A DNA stretch of 64,000 nt from CAYPLH01 sp964411505 (GCA_964411505.1 CAYPLH010000001.1:62001-126000); one strand, 5' to 3'. Counted from the stretch's first letter, positions 9,301-17,723 are shown. Made by a program: numbers and translations. The notes: a model not told the origin generated them from the letters alone.

Positions 9301-9467
9301 TCCGGGTGAATGTGACCACAGATAAAAAGAACACGGGTGTCGTATTCTTCCCAACCAGACGTAATAGGTATTCTTAGGTTAAAAGGTTTTTCTTCTTCCT
9401 TATCGAATTTACTTGGGACTTTATTTATATATTCACGTAATTCATAAGTGTTGTTTTTGAAAAGCAT
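6384..9467 (-). CDS. Family A DNA polymerase with 3'-5' exonuclease and N-terminal UDG-like domain
   Basis: Replicative DNA polymerase, 1027 aa. Residues about 45-180 resemble a uracil-DNA glycosylase fold, as in phage SPO1 polymerase: GHIHPE near 51-56, LVEDGPANG near 64-72 and IVVFGALPAL near 141-150. The catalytic residues of active UDGs are not evident. The exonuclease domain has DTE (260-262), NLKYD (329-333) and YCSAD (429-433). The polymerase domain has motif A DYSAHEVR (679-686), motif B RQGTKGVVFGAIYG (753-766) and motif C VHDS (892-895). Motif C normally reads HDE; here a serine replaces the glutamate. About 30 extra residues lie between motif A and the GDIH segment. A promoter-like motif and the preceding terminator make this the first gene of its operon. 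Confidence 0.95.
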   Translation of the reverse strand: MLFKNNTYELREYINKVPSKFDKEEEKPFNLRIPITSGWEEYDTRVLFICGHIHPEDIKCRQLLVEDGPANGCLNNLISHAIYTANTQWSRKLKNKDFGVAAINFNFFKNYHLEKGARRKSDQYSAKRINKYIEKIKPSHIVVFGALPALSLFGEDSLFDVLIVKDREYNDKKIPTVICPDFAHALDNQNTGALEASDDEKALSHVYNLGLIGPAIAALMTGDYPWKIEKTKIKPVLIDSVKKFDKFYKKLITKKIVAVDTEGTSLSAHLNRFQTLQFAFDKKKCYVVPMYHRDTTFSKKDFDYIMNKLRLFFMKEVPNDGEHYLLGYNLKYDIKVLRVGFKIPFVYWPVYDLMAGEHQLNENMVSLSSFIDKLPQVYKSDKVKEAKKHLGLAMVARRYGDDFYFTHEFSKAQRVTIAANPLSKPVLEYCSADVQLLFPIRDAQYKRAELDCYTEGKKKRTFKDAFHRMVLFQMSNNIHDFASMEINGFFTSRSRLRELKKRGGTFDTAMRETLKEMYDTKEVKTANKILLENKGISKGSNTLFDPWFFDINKAEHVRTLFVDVMGLEPPISKKGNMSFGKDFKNMFKETFPIVEMYANITSFKQLKSTFVNKFAEYMDSQQGRITHSIIPDFGFATIVTGRGNSSKPSLMQVPEHGKMAKVIKAVFVTKKGKLKVKMDYSAHEVRCWGIAANDKKLAALFMQGFELRQKLFDATGKTAKKILKKLALVGDIHRVNGSFFFGVAVDKVDDEMRQGTKGVVFGAIYGRAAATLAKQLNKAKEYAENLYGMFFGRYVKAKAWLDNAEDQAEQLGFSNSPIGRRRRLIGGFLTGLQDIIAAMRRRAKNAPIQGVAADYGHTGARLFEQHILEFARKFGDFDRYSELSPAELDVMVHDSIYSQVDFLYVLPSMFIMQWCATEGVRIYYEEKFNVKFNVPLEIEEEVGTDNAKLYKWNWQWTDDKLDLEGVHKKAMPITFAIDKALDDYLELYPEEVKNKKEIKKQLYYFWNKKDVRDYLMKTYPIMPKFKH

Positions 9468-9502
9468 GATACTACCTGTTTGATAACGTGACTAGTTCAA
9501 AC

Positions 9503-9510
9503 ACTTTACA
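9503..9510 (-). promoter_or_regulatory. TGTAAAGT promoter-like motif for the polymerase operon
   Basis: Minus strand reads ACTGTAAAGTGT, 35 nt before the polymerase ATG and just after the terminator of the ART-like gene. Member of the nine-copy motif family. Confidence 0.6.
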
Positions 9511-9522
9511 GTATTGGAAAAC

Positions 9523-9552
9523 AAAAAGGCCAGCAAATTTGCTGGCCTTTTT
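9523..9552 (-). terminator. Intrinsic terminator after the ART-like gene
   Basis: A perfect 15-bp palindrome, AAAAAGGCCAGCAAA with its complement, flanked by A and T runs, so it can act on both strands. It adjoins the stop codon of the ART-like gene. Confidence 0.9.
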
Positions 9553-10415
9553 TACTCGCTTTCTTCGCTTGATAAACTGGCAGTAATATCGTCTTCGTCT
9601 TTTGAAAAAGAACCTACGTTAGCTAATGCAGATTTTATTTGCCAAGGGAACCATGCTACATAATGAGTAATCCCGTCATCTTTTTCCTGCATAATACCAT
9701 CATGGTTAGTGAACTGGTAAATAGCCGCACGAAATTTGTCTTCATGACCGTCGAAAAAATCATTTTCCAAGGTGAAGGGGTTATCCATATAGTTGTCAGC
9801 TATTTGCTCAATTTTGCTATCTGTAATTTGTTCACTGCTGAGGTCTATATAATTCCACAATGGAGAATTGTCGAAGCCGTGTATTTTATGACTACGTTTA
9901 ATCATAATCATAATTGCTCTTTTTGAAATAGGTAGTTTAGCGTCAGATAGATTTTCACGTGCAGATAACTTAATAGGCTTTTTAATGCTTAAATAAACAG
10001 GAATAACGCCGGGAGAGTATTCCTCGTCTTTTTGAAATTCTTTTTTTACAGTGTACGCATTAGCGTCATGCTGTGCAGTAGTGAAATAAAAACCGCTACC
10101 TAATTGATCTACCCCTTTTACTTTAGGGTTGCTGTTGAATTTAACTAGTTTGTTTGCAAAAGGCGTACCATGATAAACAACTTTTGGGCGACCGTCATCG
10201 TCTTTTACTTTAGACGCACCGAACCACTTTTTAAATTTAGTAGACTGTGTTGAATGCTTTTTAGTTTTAACTGGTTTTTTAGGCGTTGGTTTACTAACAG
10301 GTTTGTGAACCTTAATATCTTTTTTGGTTACTTTTCTTTTTGAGTTAGGATGTTCTTTTAAATACTCTTCTTGCTGTTTTTTAGTTAAGGTTTCCCACCA
10401 GTTTTTAGTATCCAT
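9552..10415 (-). CDS. ADP-ribosyltransferase-fold protein with N-terminal WW tag
   Basis: Candidate toxin-like ADP-ribosyltransferase of the type found in phage polyvalent proteins. Residues 58-84 carry the characteristic KKWFGASKV...VVYHGT start with H82. GSGFYFTT follows with Y110, and the end (about 231-265) has HDGIM and a WFPWQIKSA element, all typical of this ART family. The third catalytic residue is not obvious. The N-terminus (W6, W7, then L10-T11, QQEEY and HPNS) matches the N-terminus of the type IB topoisomerase at 46639-47556. A lysine/proline-rich linker (about 26-57) separates tag and domain. I infer a virion-carried effector injected with DNA. Good ribosome site (GGGA). Confidence 0.8.
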   Translation of the reverse strand: MDTKNWWETLTKKQQEEYLKEHPNSKRKVTKKDIKVHKPVSKPTPKKPVKTKKHSTQSTKFKKWFGASKVKDDDGRPKVVYHGTPFANKLVKFNSNPKVKGVDQLGSGFYFTTAQHDANAYTVKKEFQKDEEYSPGVIPVYLSIKKPIKLSARENLSDAKLPISKRAIMIMIKRSHKIHGFDNSPLWNYIDLSSEQITDSKIEQIADNYMDNPFTLENDFFDGHEDKFRAAIYQFTNHDGIMQEKDDGITHYVAWFPWQIKSALANVGSFSKDEDDITASLSSEESE

Positions 10416-10440
10416 CTTAGTTCCCAGTTTGCCTGTGTTA

Positions 10441-10474
10441 AAAAAAGCCCGGCGGCGGGGAACCTAACCGGGCC
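10441..10474 (-). terminator. Intrinsic terminator after the acidic peptidoglycan-binding-like gene
   Basis: GCCCGG (10447-10452) pairs with CCGGGC (10468-10473), followed on the minus strand by a run of six or more U. It lies between the acidic protein gene and the ART-like gene. Confidence 0.8.
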
Positions 10475-10484
10475 AAACGAGGGA

Positions 10485-10970
10485 TTACTTTTTAACAAAG
10501 CTGCTTAATTTAGAAATAATACCATCGGATTTTGTATCTGCTACTTTTACTTCTGTAGAGGTATCATCAGTTGTAGTGGAACTTTGCTGAGTTTCATTTT
10601 GCTCGCTAGTTTCCTGTTCATTATCTTCTTCATCTAAGTCTTGCTGTTGCTGACCATTGTCTTCTGTACTATTTTCTGTTTCATCATTCGTATTGTCTAC
10701 TTGGGTAGACGGAGTATTAGTATTTTCTTGAATATTTTCTTGCTGAGAATCCGCTTCATCGAGACACATGTCTACATAAAGTTTCATATCTCGTGGCAAG
10801 TCATTACGCGTAGCAGGCAAATAGGTATTCGCCGGATACGGTACACCTAAAGAGGCACGATAAGTTTGATAAGCAGAGGTAGTAGCCTTGTCCATAATCC
10901 CGGTGACTGGCACCGGGATTTTTTTGGTAGCTAAAAATTTCTGCATCGCAATAATTTCTGCGTCTTTCAT
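10485..10970 (-). CDS. Peptidoglycan-binding-like domain protein with acidic low-complexity tail
   Basis: A 161-aa protein in two parts. Residues about 1-45 follow the PG_binding_1 pattern: a first helix with MQKFL, then VTGIMDKATTSAYQTYRASLG. Residues 70-145 are a Q/E/D/T/S-rich disordered tail, followed by a short amphipathic C-terminal helix (IISKLSSFVKK). PG_binding_1 domains attach proteins to cell wall. The acidic tail is unlike a lysin and suggests a virion or scaffold-associated part. No catalytic domain is present. Strong ribosome site (AGGAGA). An inverted repeat with a plus-strand T-run lies within its codons. Confidence 0.65.
   Translation of the reverse strand: MKDAEIIAMQKFLATKKIPVPVTGIMDKATTSAYQTYRASLGVPYPANTYLPATRNDLPRDMKLYVDMCLDEADSQQENIQENTNTPSTQVDNTNDETENSTEDNGQQQQDLDEEDNEQETSEQNETQQSSTTTDDTSTEVKVADTKSDGIISKLSSFVKK
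10896..10925 (+). terminator. Intragenic plus-strand terminator-like hairpin
   Basis: AATCCCGGTG (10896-10905) pairs perfectly with CACCGGGATT (10911-10920) over a 5-nt loop and is followed by TTTTT on the plus strand. It is antisense to the peptidoglycan-binding-like gene and would stop transcription opposite to the operon. Coding constraint alone could also have produced it. Confidence 0.4.
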
Positions 10971-10990
10971 TTTATTTCTCCTGAGTTGAA

Positions 10991-13900
10991 TTATTTAGAC
11001 TTCGGGGCTTTTGAAGACTTACGTTTCTTTTGCTGCTCAGTCTCACCGCCTTTCATTTTCAGCATTTTAAGACCTTTAACAACAGAATCGGTGTCTTCAA
11101 ATTCCCAACCATCACGATGCATTGCCGCGACCGCAGTTTTTAATTGCGAACGGTTTTTAGCATACAAACGAAGTACTGATTCATGTAGCGCCCATTTTTG
11201 TCCTGACGGTACACGTAATCTACGCAAAGCTTGAATTACTGGAGCGTGATGCGCCTTCATATCAAGAACAGCGTAAACTTCAACTTTACCGTTAGTCTCT
11301 GTAATATACGGAAGTACACGACAGATTTTAGGGTTAGCTACTTTTCTAATAGTAGAACGAATATAACGAGTAATGTCTGTTTGCGTTACTGGTGTAGTTG
11401 CAAACAAACGTTTACTTCTACCATCGGTTTTTTCCGCAAGGTCAGTAATATCTAACCATTGGTCAATAACCTGAGTAGTTAATTCAATTTTACCAGCTTC
11501 ATGCAAATCCCAAAGTTTATTTTGGAAAGTAAACATGTCAGTTTTGGTTTTCAGTCGTAACGCCAAATAATCAGGCGTGATAACAAAACCGTATTTTCTG
11601 AAAGTAGATAAATAGTCTGACGCGTCTTCGATAGCAATCGTAGCAGTAGGAATACCGTTAACTAAACCAATGTTCATGTCTAATTGGTTAGTAACGTCTT
11701 CGTCGTCTTCGTCAGAGAGGAAATCAGGAACAGTTGTACGTGAAAGAGGTTTAATATTTTCAACACGTTCACGTTTTCTTCTTTCCTTTTCTTCCAAAGC
11801 TTGACGTTTCGCTGCACGACGTTCCTCAGTTTTACGCTTACGCGCATCCTGTTCCGCTAAACGTTTCTGCCTTCTAGCTGCACGTTTTTCGTCAGCTTCT
11901 GAGCGGTAGCGTTTTAATTGAATGTCTTCAACGTCCAAACCAGTAATTTTTGCAAGACTGTCACGAATTTCCATCGTTCCCATTTTCTTGCGATTAATAA
12001 CGAAAGCTTTAGTAGGATGAACATCAACGTAAGTACCGTCATCGAACTGAACACGGATAGTTGAAATAGTATCCGAGAATTCGGTCTGTTCTACTTTAAC
12101 TTTCAAGTCTTCATCATTAATCTCAGTATCGTAAGTAACTTCTTCTGGCGTTAAGTCGAATACTTGAGTTTCTTGTTGTGGAGTTTGTTTGCGACGCTTA
12201 CGTGGTTTACGAATCACTTCACGTGTGCAAACACCATCACCGAACTCAGTATGAATTAACAAACCTTCCGGGTTAAATACTTTACCCTCATGTTCAGAAA
12301 GCCATTGTTCTCTGTACTCAAGATACGGAATAAGATCAAGTTCATCCATATTAGGTACAGTTACACCATTAACGTAAGGAACATTGCGCAGAATTTTTGA
12401 ACCCTCAATAATACCAGTGTGGTTAACACCGATACGTTGGGTTACATCAATACCTTGCTGGCGCATGTCTTCAATGTATTCGCCATTAATATCTTGTTCT
12501 AATTTACGAAGCTTTGAATAAGGAAGTAAATAACGTTCTAATTCTTCACCAGATAAACCTTCACGAAGCAAATCAAGAGTAACACGAATAGGTTCAATTA
12601 ATTTACCGTCATCGTCGATACCCAAATCATCGTAACGTGAATCAGTATCATGGAATAAACTGCTTCCGCCTGTAGCGTTATAGAAACGCGCAAGTTGAAC
12701 AGTCTTAGAAGTAAGCTTGGCGAATTTAACAACGTCGATAGTTCTATCAATGGAAATATAGTAACAGATAATACCTGTTACCATACGGGGGTCTTCACCT
12801 TTTAATTTAGGACGATTAATACGTGCGTTACCTTGTTCTAAACGTCCGGGTGTCCACACGGTATCAACACGAATAAGAGAATCCGCAACTTGCAAGTTCA
12901 AACCCGTGTCCATTGATTGAGAAACACCAATCATTGCTTTAATGTTTGGGTCAGTATTAAATTTTTGTTCAGCTTCTGCTTTTTGATTTGCAGAATAAAC
13001 AAAAACGTATTTCTTAATATCGTCGTCAAGAGATTTATAAATACCCTCTACAGATGCATGGGTATTACAGAAAATAAGAGTTTTACCAGAAAGTTTTTCA
13101 CCACCACTCAAAATTTTCCCATGAATAATATGGTCACGAAGAATTTTATTTACTTCCTTACCTTTCGGGGAAATTCTGTCTGCTGGGGTAGTTAAAAACT
13201 TTTCAGAAATAGGAATAGACATTGGGTTAGCCAAGAAAGCTTCGACTGCCCAAAGATTTCCTGAGTAAGCCTCAAACAGATTATCCAGTGCTTCTTCGTC
13301 TTCTTCACTGTCTTCCGGCAAAGAAACACCGTCAGCTTTCATTTGTTCTTCAATATCTTCAACTGCTTTCTTAATAAGAATAGAGTAAACTTTTTGCTGG
13401 TTAGGTGTCATCGTACCAACAATAAATTGTTCATGCATCTTAGGTAAGAAAGCAGCCCATTCTTTTCTTTCTACGTTAATAAACATGCAGTTTTCCGAAA
13501 TAACTTTTCGGATTTCTGCAAGGGCGTCCATGTGTTCATCAAGACGCGGTTGGAACCCACCTTTAAATTCAGGGTCAGAATACTTAGCTTTAAAGGATTC
13601 ATAAGTACCGAGAATTGACGGGTTGAAAAGTTCCAACTGTTTAATAAAGTCAAGCGCGTTGTTAGATGCGAGTGTACCAGTCAACAAGCGGCGGTATTTA
13701 ATATGTGAGATAAGTTTGCGGTTAATGTACAAACGAACGGAGTCATAGCTCTGAGTCGGATTACCTTTCAGGTAATGAGATTCGTCAGCCCACACACCAT
13801 CAAACTTACATTCAACCAACATATCCAAATGAGAATATGCGTCAAAGCTACGCACACCGTACATTTGGTCATAATGGTTTGAAGTACTTTGAGAGATAAC

Positions 13901-16195
13901 GTCATAACCAATAACTACAATAGTATTTATAGGAGCGTTAACAATCAAATTCTTCAAAGCAGAATATTCGTAAGTCAGCGGTATGTTATTTTCTACATCA
14001 GCAGGAACTTCGCAGTACTGCTTAAATACACTACTATCAATAGGGATAACGTTAAGTTTACCACGTGAAAAATAGTTAGCTTCTTTTACATAATCTTTAA
14101 TCAGGTTATTAGGACACAGTACTAAAGGACGTTTAACCAGACCTTTAGATAACATGTCCACAATATCCATGATTGCAGTAAGAGTTTTACCACCACCTGC
14201 ACTTGCACGAATAATTGCAAACTCTGGATTAGTAGCTAACTTTGTACCAGTTTTGTGCTGGTGGTACATCAAGGCTTCAAGATTTTCCAGATTCTTAACT
14301 TCAAGGGGCTTGGAAAAATCAATTTCAGAGTCATTAATATTCATGTTCTTAGCAGTAGTAGCATTGTGTGCTTGAAGAATCTGAGGGAACTTCATAATCT
14401 CAGTAAGCACTTTTAAAACGCCAAAATCTGAAATAAGGCCACGTACACCTAAAGACGGGGTATTAATTGCGTTAATGATATTTGTATCGTCAGCAAATGC
14501 TTTTTCAGCAGCGTCTATAACTTTAACAAATACTTCACGGAATTTTTGGGGACCGTAAACAATCATGTTGAACAAACTAAATTTCCGCTGAATCCATTCT
14601 GGCATTTCATCAACAGAGTCAGCGTGCATTTGTTCATAGTGCAAAGCAAAATTCAAGTAACGCACCACAAAAATAGTCAAAGGATTATTACCTTTGTACT
14701 TATTCATGATAGCGCGTAACGCGTATTGGTCAAAACTCAAGTCCGCTTCAACAGCAGCCAATAAATTATTGGAGTTCAAGATAGGTACTTGAGTTCCTGC
14801 ATTATGAAGAGCAAGCATCGCACGACTTATACTGTTTACCGTTTCAATAATGTCACCCATGGTAGTAGACGTAAAAATATCTACATACGATTTAGGGATA
14901 ACATTGTAAGTAGTATCCAGATTCATAATGTTAATAACAGCATTAGAATCAGAATACGAAAGTTTTTCGTTAATCCAGTCAACGTAAATTAATTGGTTTT
15001 TAGGTACATTTTTACCTTCTGTGAAATCCAAAGATAAAGAGCCACGATCATTAGTAACCGCTTGCTCAAAATCAGAGAAATAAGCGTCATTAAAGTAGCT
15101 CTGGCGCGGAACCCAGTTGATTTTGTTATCCGGGGTAACCATCAAACCAGATTCGTTGGTGCGGTTCTTTTCCGGGTAACCGACACTGAGTTCTTTCAGC
15201 TTGTCATACTTGTAAGAATACGTGGGGTATTTACGCTTGGTTTTCTGACGAGAATACCAGTTAATAAAGAAGCGCAGAATATCAACGTCTTTGATATTTT
15301 CTTTTTTGTCTTGAATATAGTATTCAGCTTCATCGAACGGAAGAGTTACGAAGCCATAAATTTCTACACTGTTTTCAAGGAAGTCATCAAACCACTTCTT
15401 AATAGCACCATTGGGGTTAAATGCTTCGGAGTCTTTTTCAAGTGAAACCAAATACCCGTTAAAATATTCGTTAACAAAAGAAGCAGACTTACTAAATACA
15501 GGAGAGATAGGTAAACGATTAATAGTTTTTGGTTGTAATTTTTTTGCACCTTTTACTGCAAGGTCAACAGGAAGAACAATTTCAGCGCCGTTCAATACGC
15601 GCAGGAAATTAAGAATAAAATCTCTATCCGCGCCGATTACTTCTTGAGCACGGTCGTCCACCTTTACATATTTGTCATCAGTAACGTCTTGAGTACCGCT
15701 GAAATACCAGTACAAAAGCTGCGACATTTTAAACGTAGCTAATGGGAGTGCAATACTAAAACCATTTGCACCACGACGCACTTTAATTTTTTTAGTTAAC
15801 GCCGTAGAAGCGTTAGCAATATAGTCAGCTATTACACCTGACGTAACTTTATTAACCGAGGTTTTCATACCAAGGTTTTGCATCTGCTGGTTCAGGCGTT
15901 GAATATAAGCGTCAAGCAAAGCAGCAAAGGTGTAAAAATTGGAAACATTACCAGCACTCCAATTTTTACGAGCGTCCATTGTATCTAGATAACTAGCTTT
16001 AACCGCCTTTTCATTAATATCCGGGGAGAATAAATCAAGAAAAGTGCCCGGTGCTTTTTGCGGCATTTCCCCTTTGAACGTTTGAGAACCTTTAGCTTCG
16101 TACCTTACGTTAAACTTCGGGTATAAATCTGAATTGTAAGAAGCACTAACTAAGTTATGAACCGCTTTCTTTTTGAATGGGAGCAAGTCAAACAT
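10991..16195 (-). CDS. Giant SF2/SNF2-like helicase, 1734 aa
   Basis: Very large DNA-dependent ATPase. Residues 1-640 have no recognisable motif. The ATPase core starts with ASAGGGKT (664-671), motif II is ADESH (803-807) and motif III is LLTGT (837-841). A second RecA lobe carries LIFCNT, the SMDTGLNLQ segment and motif VI-like EQGNARINRP. This order is that of SNF2/DEAH-type SF2 enzymes. A strongly charged, arginine-rich coiled coil lies near 1430-1480, followed by about 250 residues of mixed fold and a lysine-rich end. Several phages carry such giant helicase polyproteins inside the virion (for example the DarB type). Its neighbours make a virion-carried role plausible, but that is inference. 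Confidence 0.88.
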   Translation of the reverse strand: MFDLLPFKKKAVHNLVSASYNSDLYPKFNVRYEAKGSQTFKGEMPQKAPGTFLDLFSPDINEKAVKASYLDTMDARKNWSAGNVSNFYTFAALLDAYIQRLNQQMQNLGMKTSVNKVTSGVIADYIANASTALTKKIKVRRGANGFSIALPLATFKMSQLLYWYFSGTQDVTDDKYVKVDDRAQEVIGADRDFILNFLRVLNGAEIVLPVDLAVKGAKKLQPKTINRLPISPVFSKSASFVNEYFNGYLVSLEKDSEAFNPNGAIKKWFDDFLENSVEIYGFVTLPFDEAEYYIQDKKENIKDVDILRFFINWYSRQKTKRKYPTYSYKYDKLKELSVGYPEKNRTNESGLMVTPDNKINWVPRQSYFNDAYFSDFEQAVTNDRGSLSLDFTEGKNVPKNQLIYVDWINEKLSYSDSNAVINIMNLDTTYNVIPKSYVDIFTSTTMGDIIETVNSISRAMLALHNAGTQVPILNSNNLLAAVEADLSFDQYALRAIMNKYKGNNPLTIFVVRYLNFALHYEQMHADSVDEMPEWIQRKFSLFNMIVYGPQKFREVFVKVIDAAEKAFADDTNIINAINTPSLGVRGLISDFGVLKVLTEIMKFPQILQAHNATTAKNMNINDSEIDFSKPLEVKNLENLEALMYHQHKTGTKLATNPEFAIIRASAGGGKTLTAIMDIVDMLSKGLVKRPLVLCPNNLIKDYVKEANYFSRGKLNVIPIDSSVFKQYCEVPADVENNIPLTYEYSALKNLIVNAPINTIVVIGYDVISQSTSNHYDQMYGVRSFDAYSHLDMLVECKFDGVWADESHYLKGNPTQSYDSVRLYINRKLISHIKYRRLLTGTLASNNALDFIKQLELFNPSILGTYESFKAKYSDPEFKGGFQPRLDEHMDALAEIRKVISENCMFINVERKEWAAFLPKMHEQFIVGTMTPNQQKVYSILIKKAVEDIEEQMKADGVSLPEDSEEDEEALDNLFEAYSGNLWAVEAFLANPMSIPISEKFLTTPADRISPKGKEVNKILRDHIIHGKILSGGEKLSGKTLIFCNTHASVEGIYKSLDDDIKKYVFVYSANQKAEAEQKFNTDPNIKAMIGVSQSMDTGLNLQVADSLIRVDTVWTPGRLEQGNARINRPKLKGEDPRMVTGIICYYISIDRTIDVVKFAKLTSKTVQLARFYNATGGSSLFHDTDSRYDDLGIDDDGKLIEPIRVTLDLLREGLSGEELERYLLPYSKLRKLEQDINGEYIEDMRQQGIDVTQRIGVNHTGIIEGSKILRNVPYVNGVTVPNMDELDLIPYLEYREQWLSEHEGKVFNPEGLLIHTEFGDGVCTREVIRKPRKRRKQTPQQETQVFDLTPEEVTYDTEINDEDLKVKVEQTEFSDTISTIRVQFDDGTYVDVHPTKAFVINRKKMGTMEIRDSLAKITGLDVEDIQLKRYRSEADEKRAARRQKRLAEQDARKRKTEERRAAKRQALEEKERRKRERVENIKPLSRTTVPDFLSDEDDEDVTNQLDMNIGLVNGIPTATIAIEDASDYLSTFRKYGFVITPDYLALRLKTKTDMFTFQNKLWDLHEAGKIELTTQVIDQWLDITDLAEKTDGRSKRLFATTPVTQTDITRYIRSTIRKVANPKICRVLPYITETNGKVEVYAVLDMKAHHAPVIQALRRLRVPSGQKWALHESVLRLYAKNRSQLKTAVAAMHRDGWEFEDTDSVVKGLKMLKMKGGETEQQKKRKSSKAPKSK

Positions 16196-16206
16196 GGTTG
16201 TCTCTC

Positions 16207-16650
16207 TTAATAGCTGTCAATAGGGTTGGCGGTGTACTCATAGAATTTTGGATCGCTATTAGCAATACCTTCGATTAAAGAGGAAGTCCATTCAGGTACT
16301 TCTACGCTCATGAATTCAATGATTGCCTTGCACAATTCAATTTTGAAATGTGTATCTGGTTCACGTAAAAAATAATAAGGGGTAAACTTTTCTTGAAGAT
16401 ACTGTATTTTTTGAGTGGAATTACGCACCAGTTTAAGTTGTGCGATTTCCTCTTTTACATCTGATTCTCTTTTATTAACGTCACGAATAAGCAGTTCAGT
16501 AGTGTAGGCTTGTAGATTAGCGTATTTAGTTTGCAACCGTTTGGCGTATACAACCAAGTCTTCATAAGTCATGTCGTTTAACGCGGCAGCGGTAACGAGT
16601 TGAACAGGTGTGCGAGGCGGTTGACCTCTACGGGAAATTTCTTTGCTCAT
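16207..16650 (-). CDS. Hypothetical helical protein, 147 aa
   Basis: Not recognised. Predominantly helical, with a proline/arginine-rich start (SRRGQPPRTPVQ) and a long heptad-like segment at about 40-95. The start overlaps the stop of the HNH gene by 4 nt and has a strong AAGGA site. It lies 11 nt before the giant helicase, so it may be its partner. Nothing supports a more specific role. Confidence 0.8.
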   Translation of the reverse strand: MSKEISRRGQPPRTPVQLVTAAALNDMTYEDLVVYAKRLQTKYANLQAYTTELLIRDVNKRESDVKEEIAQLKLVRNSTQKIQYLQEKFTPYYFLREPDTHFKIELCKAIIEFMSVEVPEWTSSLIEGIANSDPKFYEYTANPIDSY

Positions 16651-16991
16651 TTTAATTTCCTTTTCTTTCTCTGTTTTGGTAAGTGTTTATGTCTTGAGTC
16701 ATGATGCTTATCACAAAGACATATCAGGTTTTTTCTAGAATTAGTACCACCCCGCGACAACGGAATAATATGATGGACTTCAATGTTTCTACTTGAGCAG
16801 TAAGCGCATTTATAATTGAATTGTTTTTTGACTTTTTCAGATAGGCTAAACCAATCTGCATCAAAATAATCAGTAGTCTTAATTCTAGAAATACCTTTTT
16901 TAACTGTGTACCTACTAGGTTGGTACTTTACAGATAGAGACTTGCCTTTTTTCTTCGTAGATGGATTACGAAAAACATTTTTAGTTTTCAT
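16647..16991 (-). CDS. HNH endonuclease-domain protein
   Basis: A 114-aa protein whose C-terminal half is a compact HNH nuclease: CAYC, then VHHIIPLSRGG (first H pair), NLICLCDKHH with C-x-C and the final HH, ending in a lysine-rich tail. The N-terminal half is basic. It overlaps neighbours on both sides by 4 and 11 nt, so it is an integral operon member rather than an obvious homing insertion. HNH proteins can act with terminases in packaging, but no terminase is next to it here. A mobile nuclease is the alternative. Confidence 0.85.
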   Translation of the reverse strand: MKTKNVFRNPSTKKKGKSLSVKYQPSRYTVKKGISRIKTTDYFDADWFSLSEKVKKQFNYKCAYCSSRNIEVHHIIPLSRGGTNSRKNLICLCDKHHDSRHKHLPKQRKKRKLK

Positions 16992-17658
16992 TTAAAACAA
17001 CCGCTACACCTTTAGAGATATGTTCCAAACTCTCTTTTAATGCAGAGCCAATTTCCTTAGTCATGTCGTCAATAAGTTTACCGACAGCACGTTCTTCGGA
17101 TTTACCAGTAACGTAAGATTTCAATCTGTTTTTAAGAGAGAAATTAGCTTCGATTAAATAGTTAGCTAACAGGCTAGCTTGCGGAGAAATAACGTTTGAC
17201 GTTAATCTATGCAGCACCAAATCCCGGTCAGTATCCGATTGTAATTCAGCAATAATTTCTCTGGCTTGTGACATTAAATTGTTTAACGCGTAAACATTAC
17301 GGTCACTGGGAAACTTGCGGTAGCTTTCTTCCGCCATAGGAATAAGGTCAATAATAGTGCGCAACATTTGTTTGCGAGTTAACGATATAGCACTATCATT
17401 TTTATCAGTATCCAACAGGGCCATGATTTCTTTATTCTTAAATGCAGAAATCAATGACTCCCCTTTATCTAATTTTTCTTTTACTTCTTTTACTTTCTTC
17501 CCCATCTTGCGTTTAAGACGTGGTTGTAAACCAGTTTCAGAAGTGCGTTCCCGGTGTTCTTTACGTTTCTTTTTTCTTTTCTTTTCTGAATGATGTGGGG
17601 TTAAATCAATAGTCTTAGTTTTAGACTTTTTCTTTTTGCTGCTTTTTTCTTTAGTCAT
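16981..17658 (-). CDS. Hypothetical protein with highly basic N-terminus, 225 aa
   Basis: Not recognised. The first 60 residues are extremely lysine/arginine-rich (KKKKSKTKT and EKKRKKKRKEHRERT), suggesting nucleic acid binding or disorder. The rest is helical, with long amphipathic segments to residue 225. The ATG at 17658, preceded by GAAGGTG, is preferred over an in-frame GTG three codons upstream. It overlaps the HNH gene by 11 nt. Confidence 0.8.
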   Translation of the reverse strand: MTKEKSSKKKKSKTKTIDLTPHHSEKKRKKKRKEHRERTSETGLQPRLKRKMGKKVKEVKEKLDKGESLISAFKNKEIMALLDTDKNDSAISLTRKQMLRTIIDLIPMAEESYRKFPSDRNVYALNNLMSQAREIIAELQSDTDRDLVLHRLTSNVISPQASLLANYLIEANFSLKNRLKSYVTGKSEERAVGKLIDDMTKEIGSALKESLEHISKGVAVVLNEN

Positions 17659-17681
17659 GGGAAACACCTTCGACGGATAGC

Positions 17682-17716
17682 AAAAAACACAGGGTAACCG
17701 TAGCTACCCTGTGTTT
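17682..17716 (-). terminator. Intrinsic terminator after the 303-aa gene
   Basis: A 12-bp stem (17685-17696 with 17705-17716), an 8-nt loop and a U-run on the minus strand. It separates the 303-aa gene from the downstream helicase/HNH group. Confidence 0.88.
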
Positions 17717-17723
17717 GCTTTTA

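Noticed and set aside
16925..16932. TGTAAAGT copy inside the HNH gene
   Set aside because: It lies in coding sequence, is far from a start codon (275 nt to the next) and lacks the flanking bases of the other copies; probably chance.
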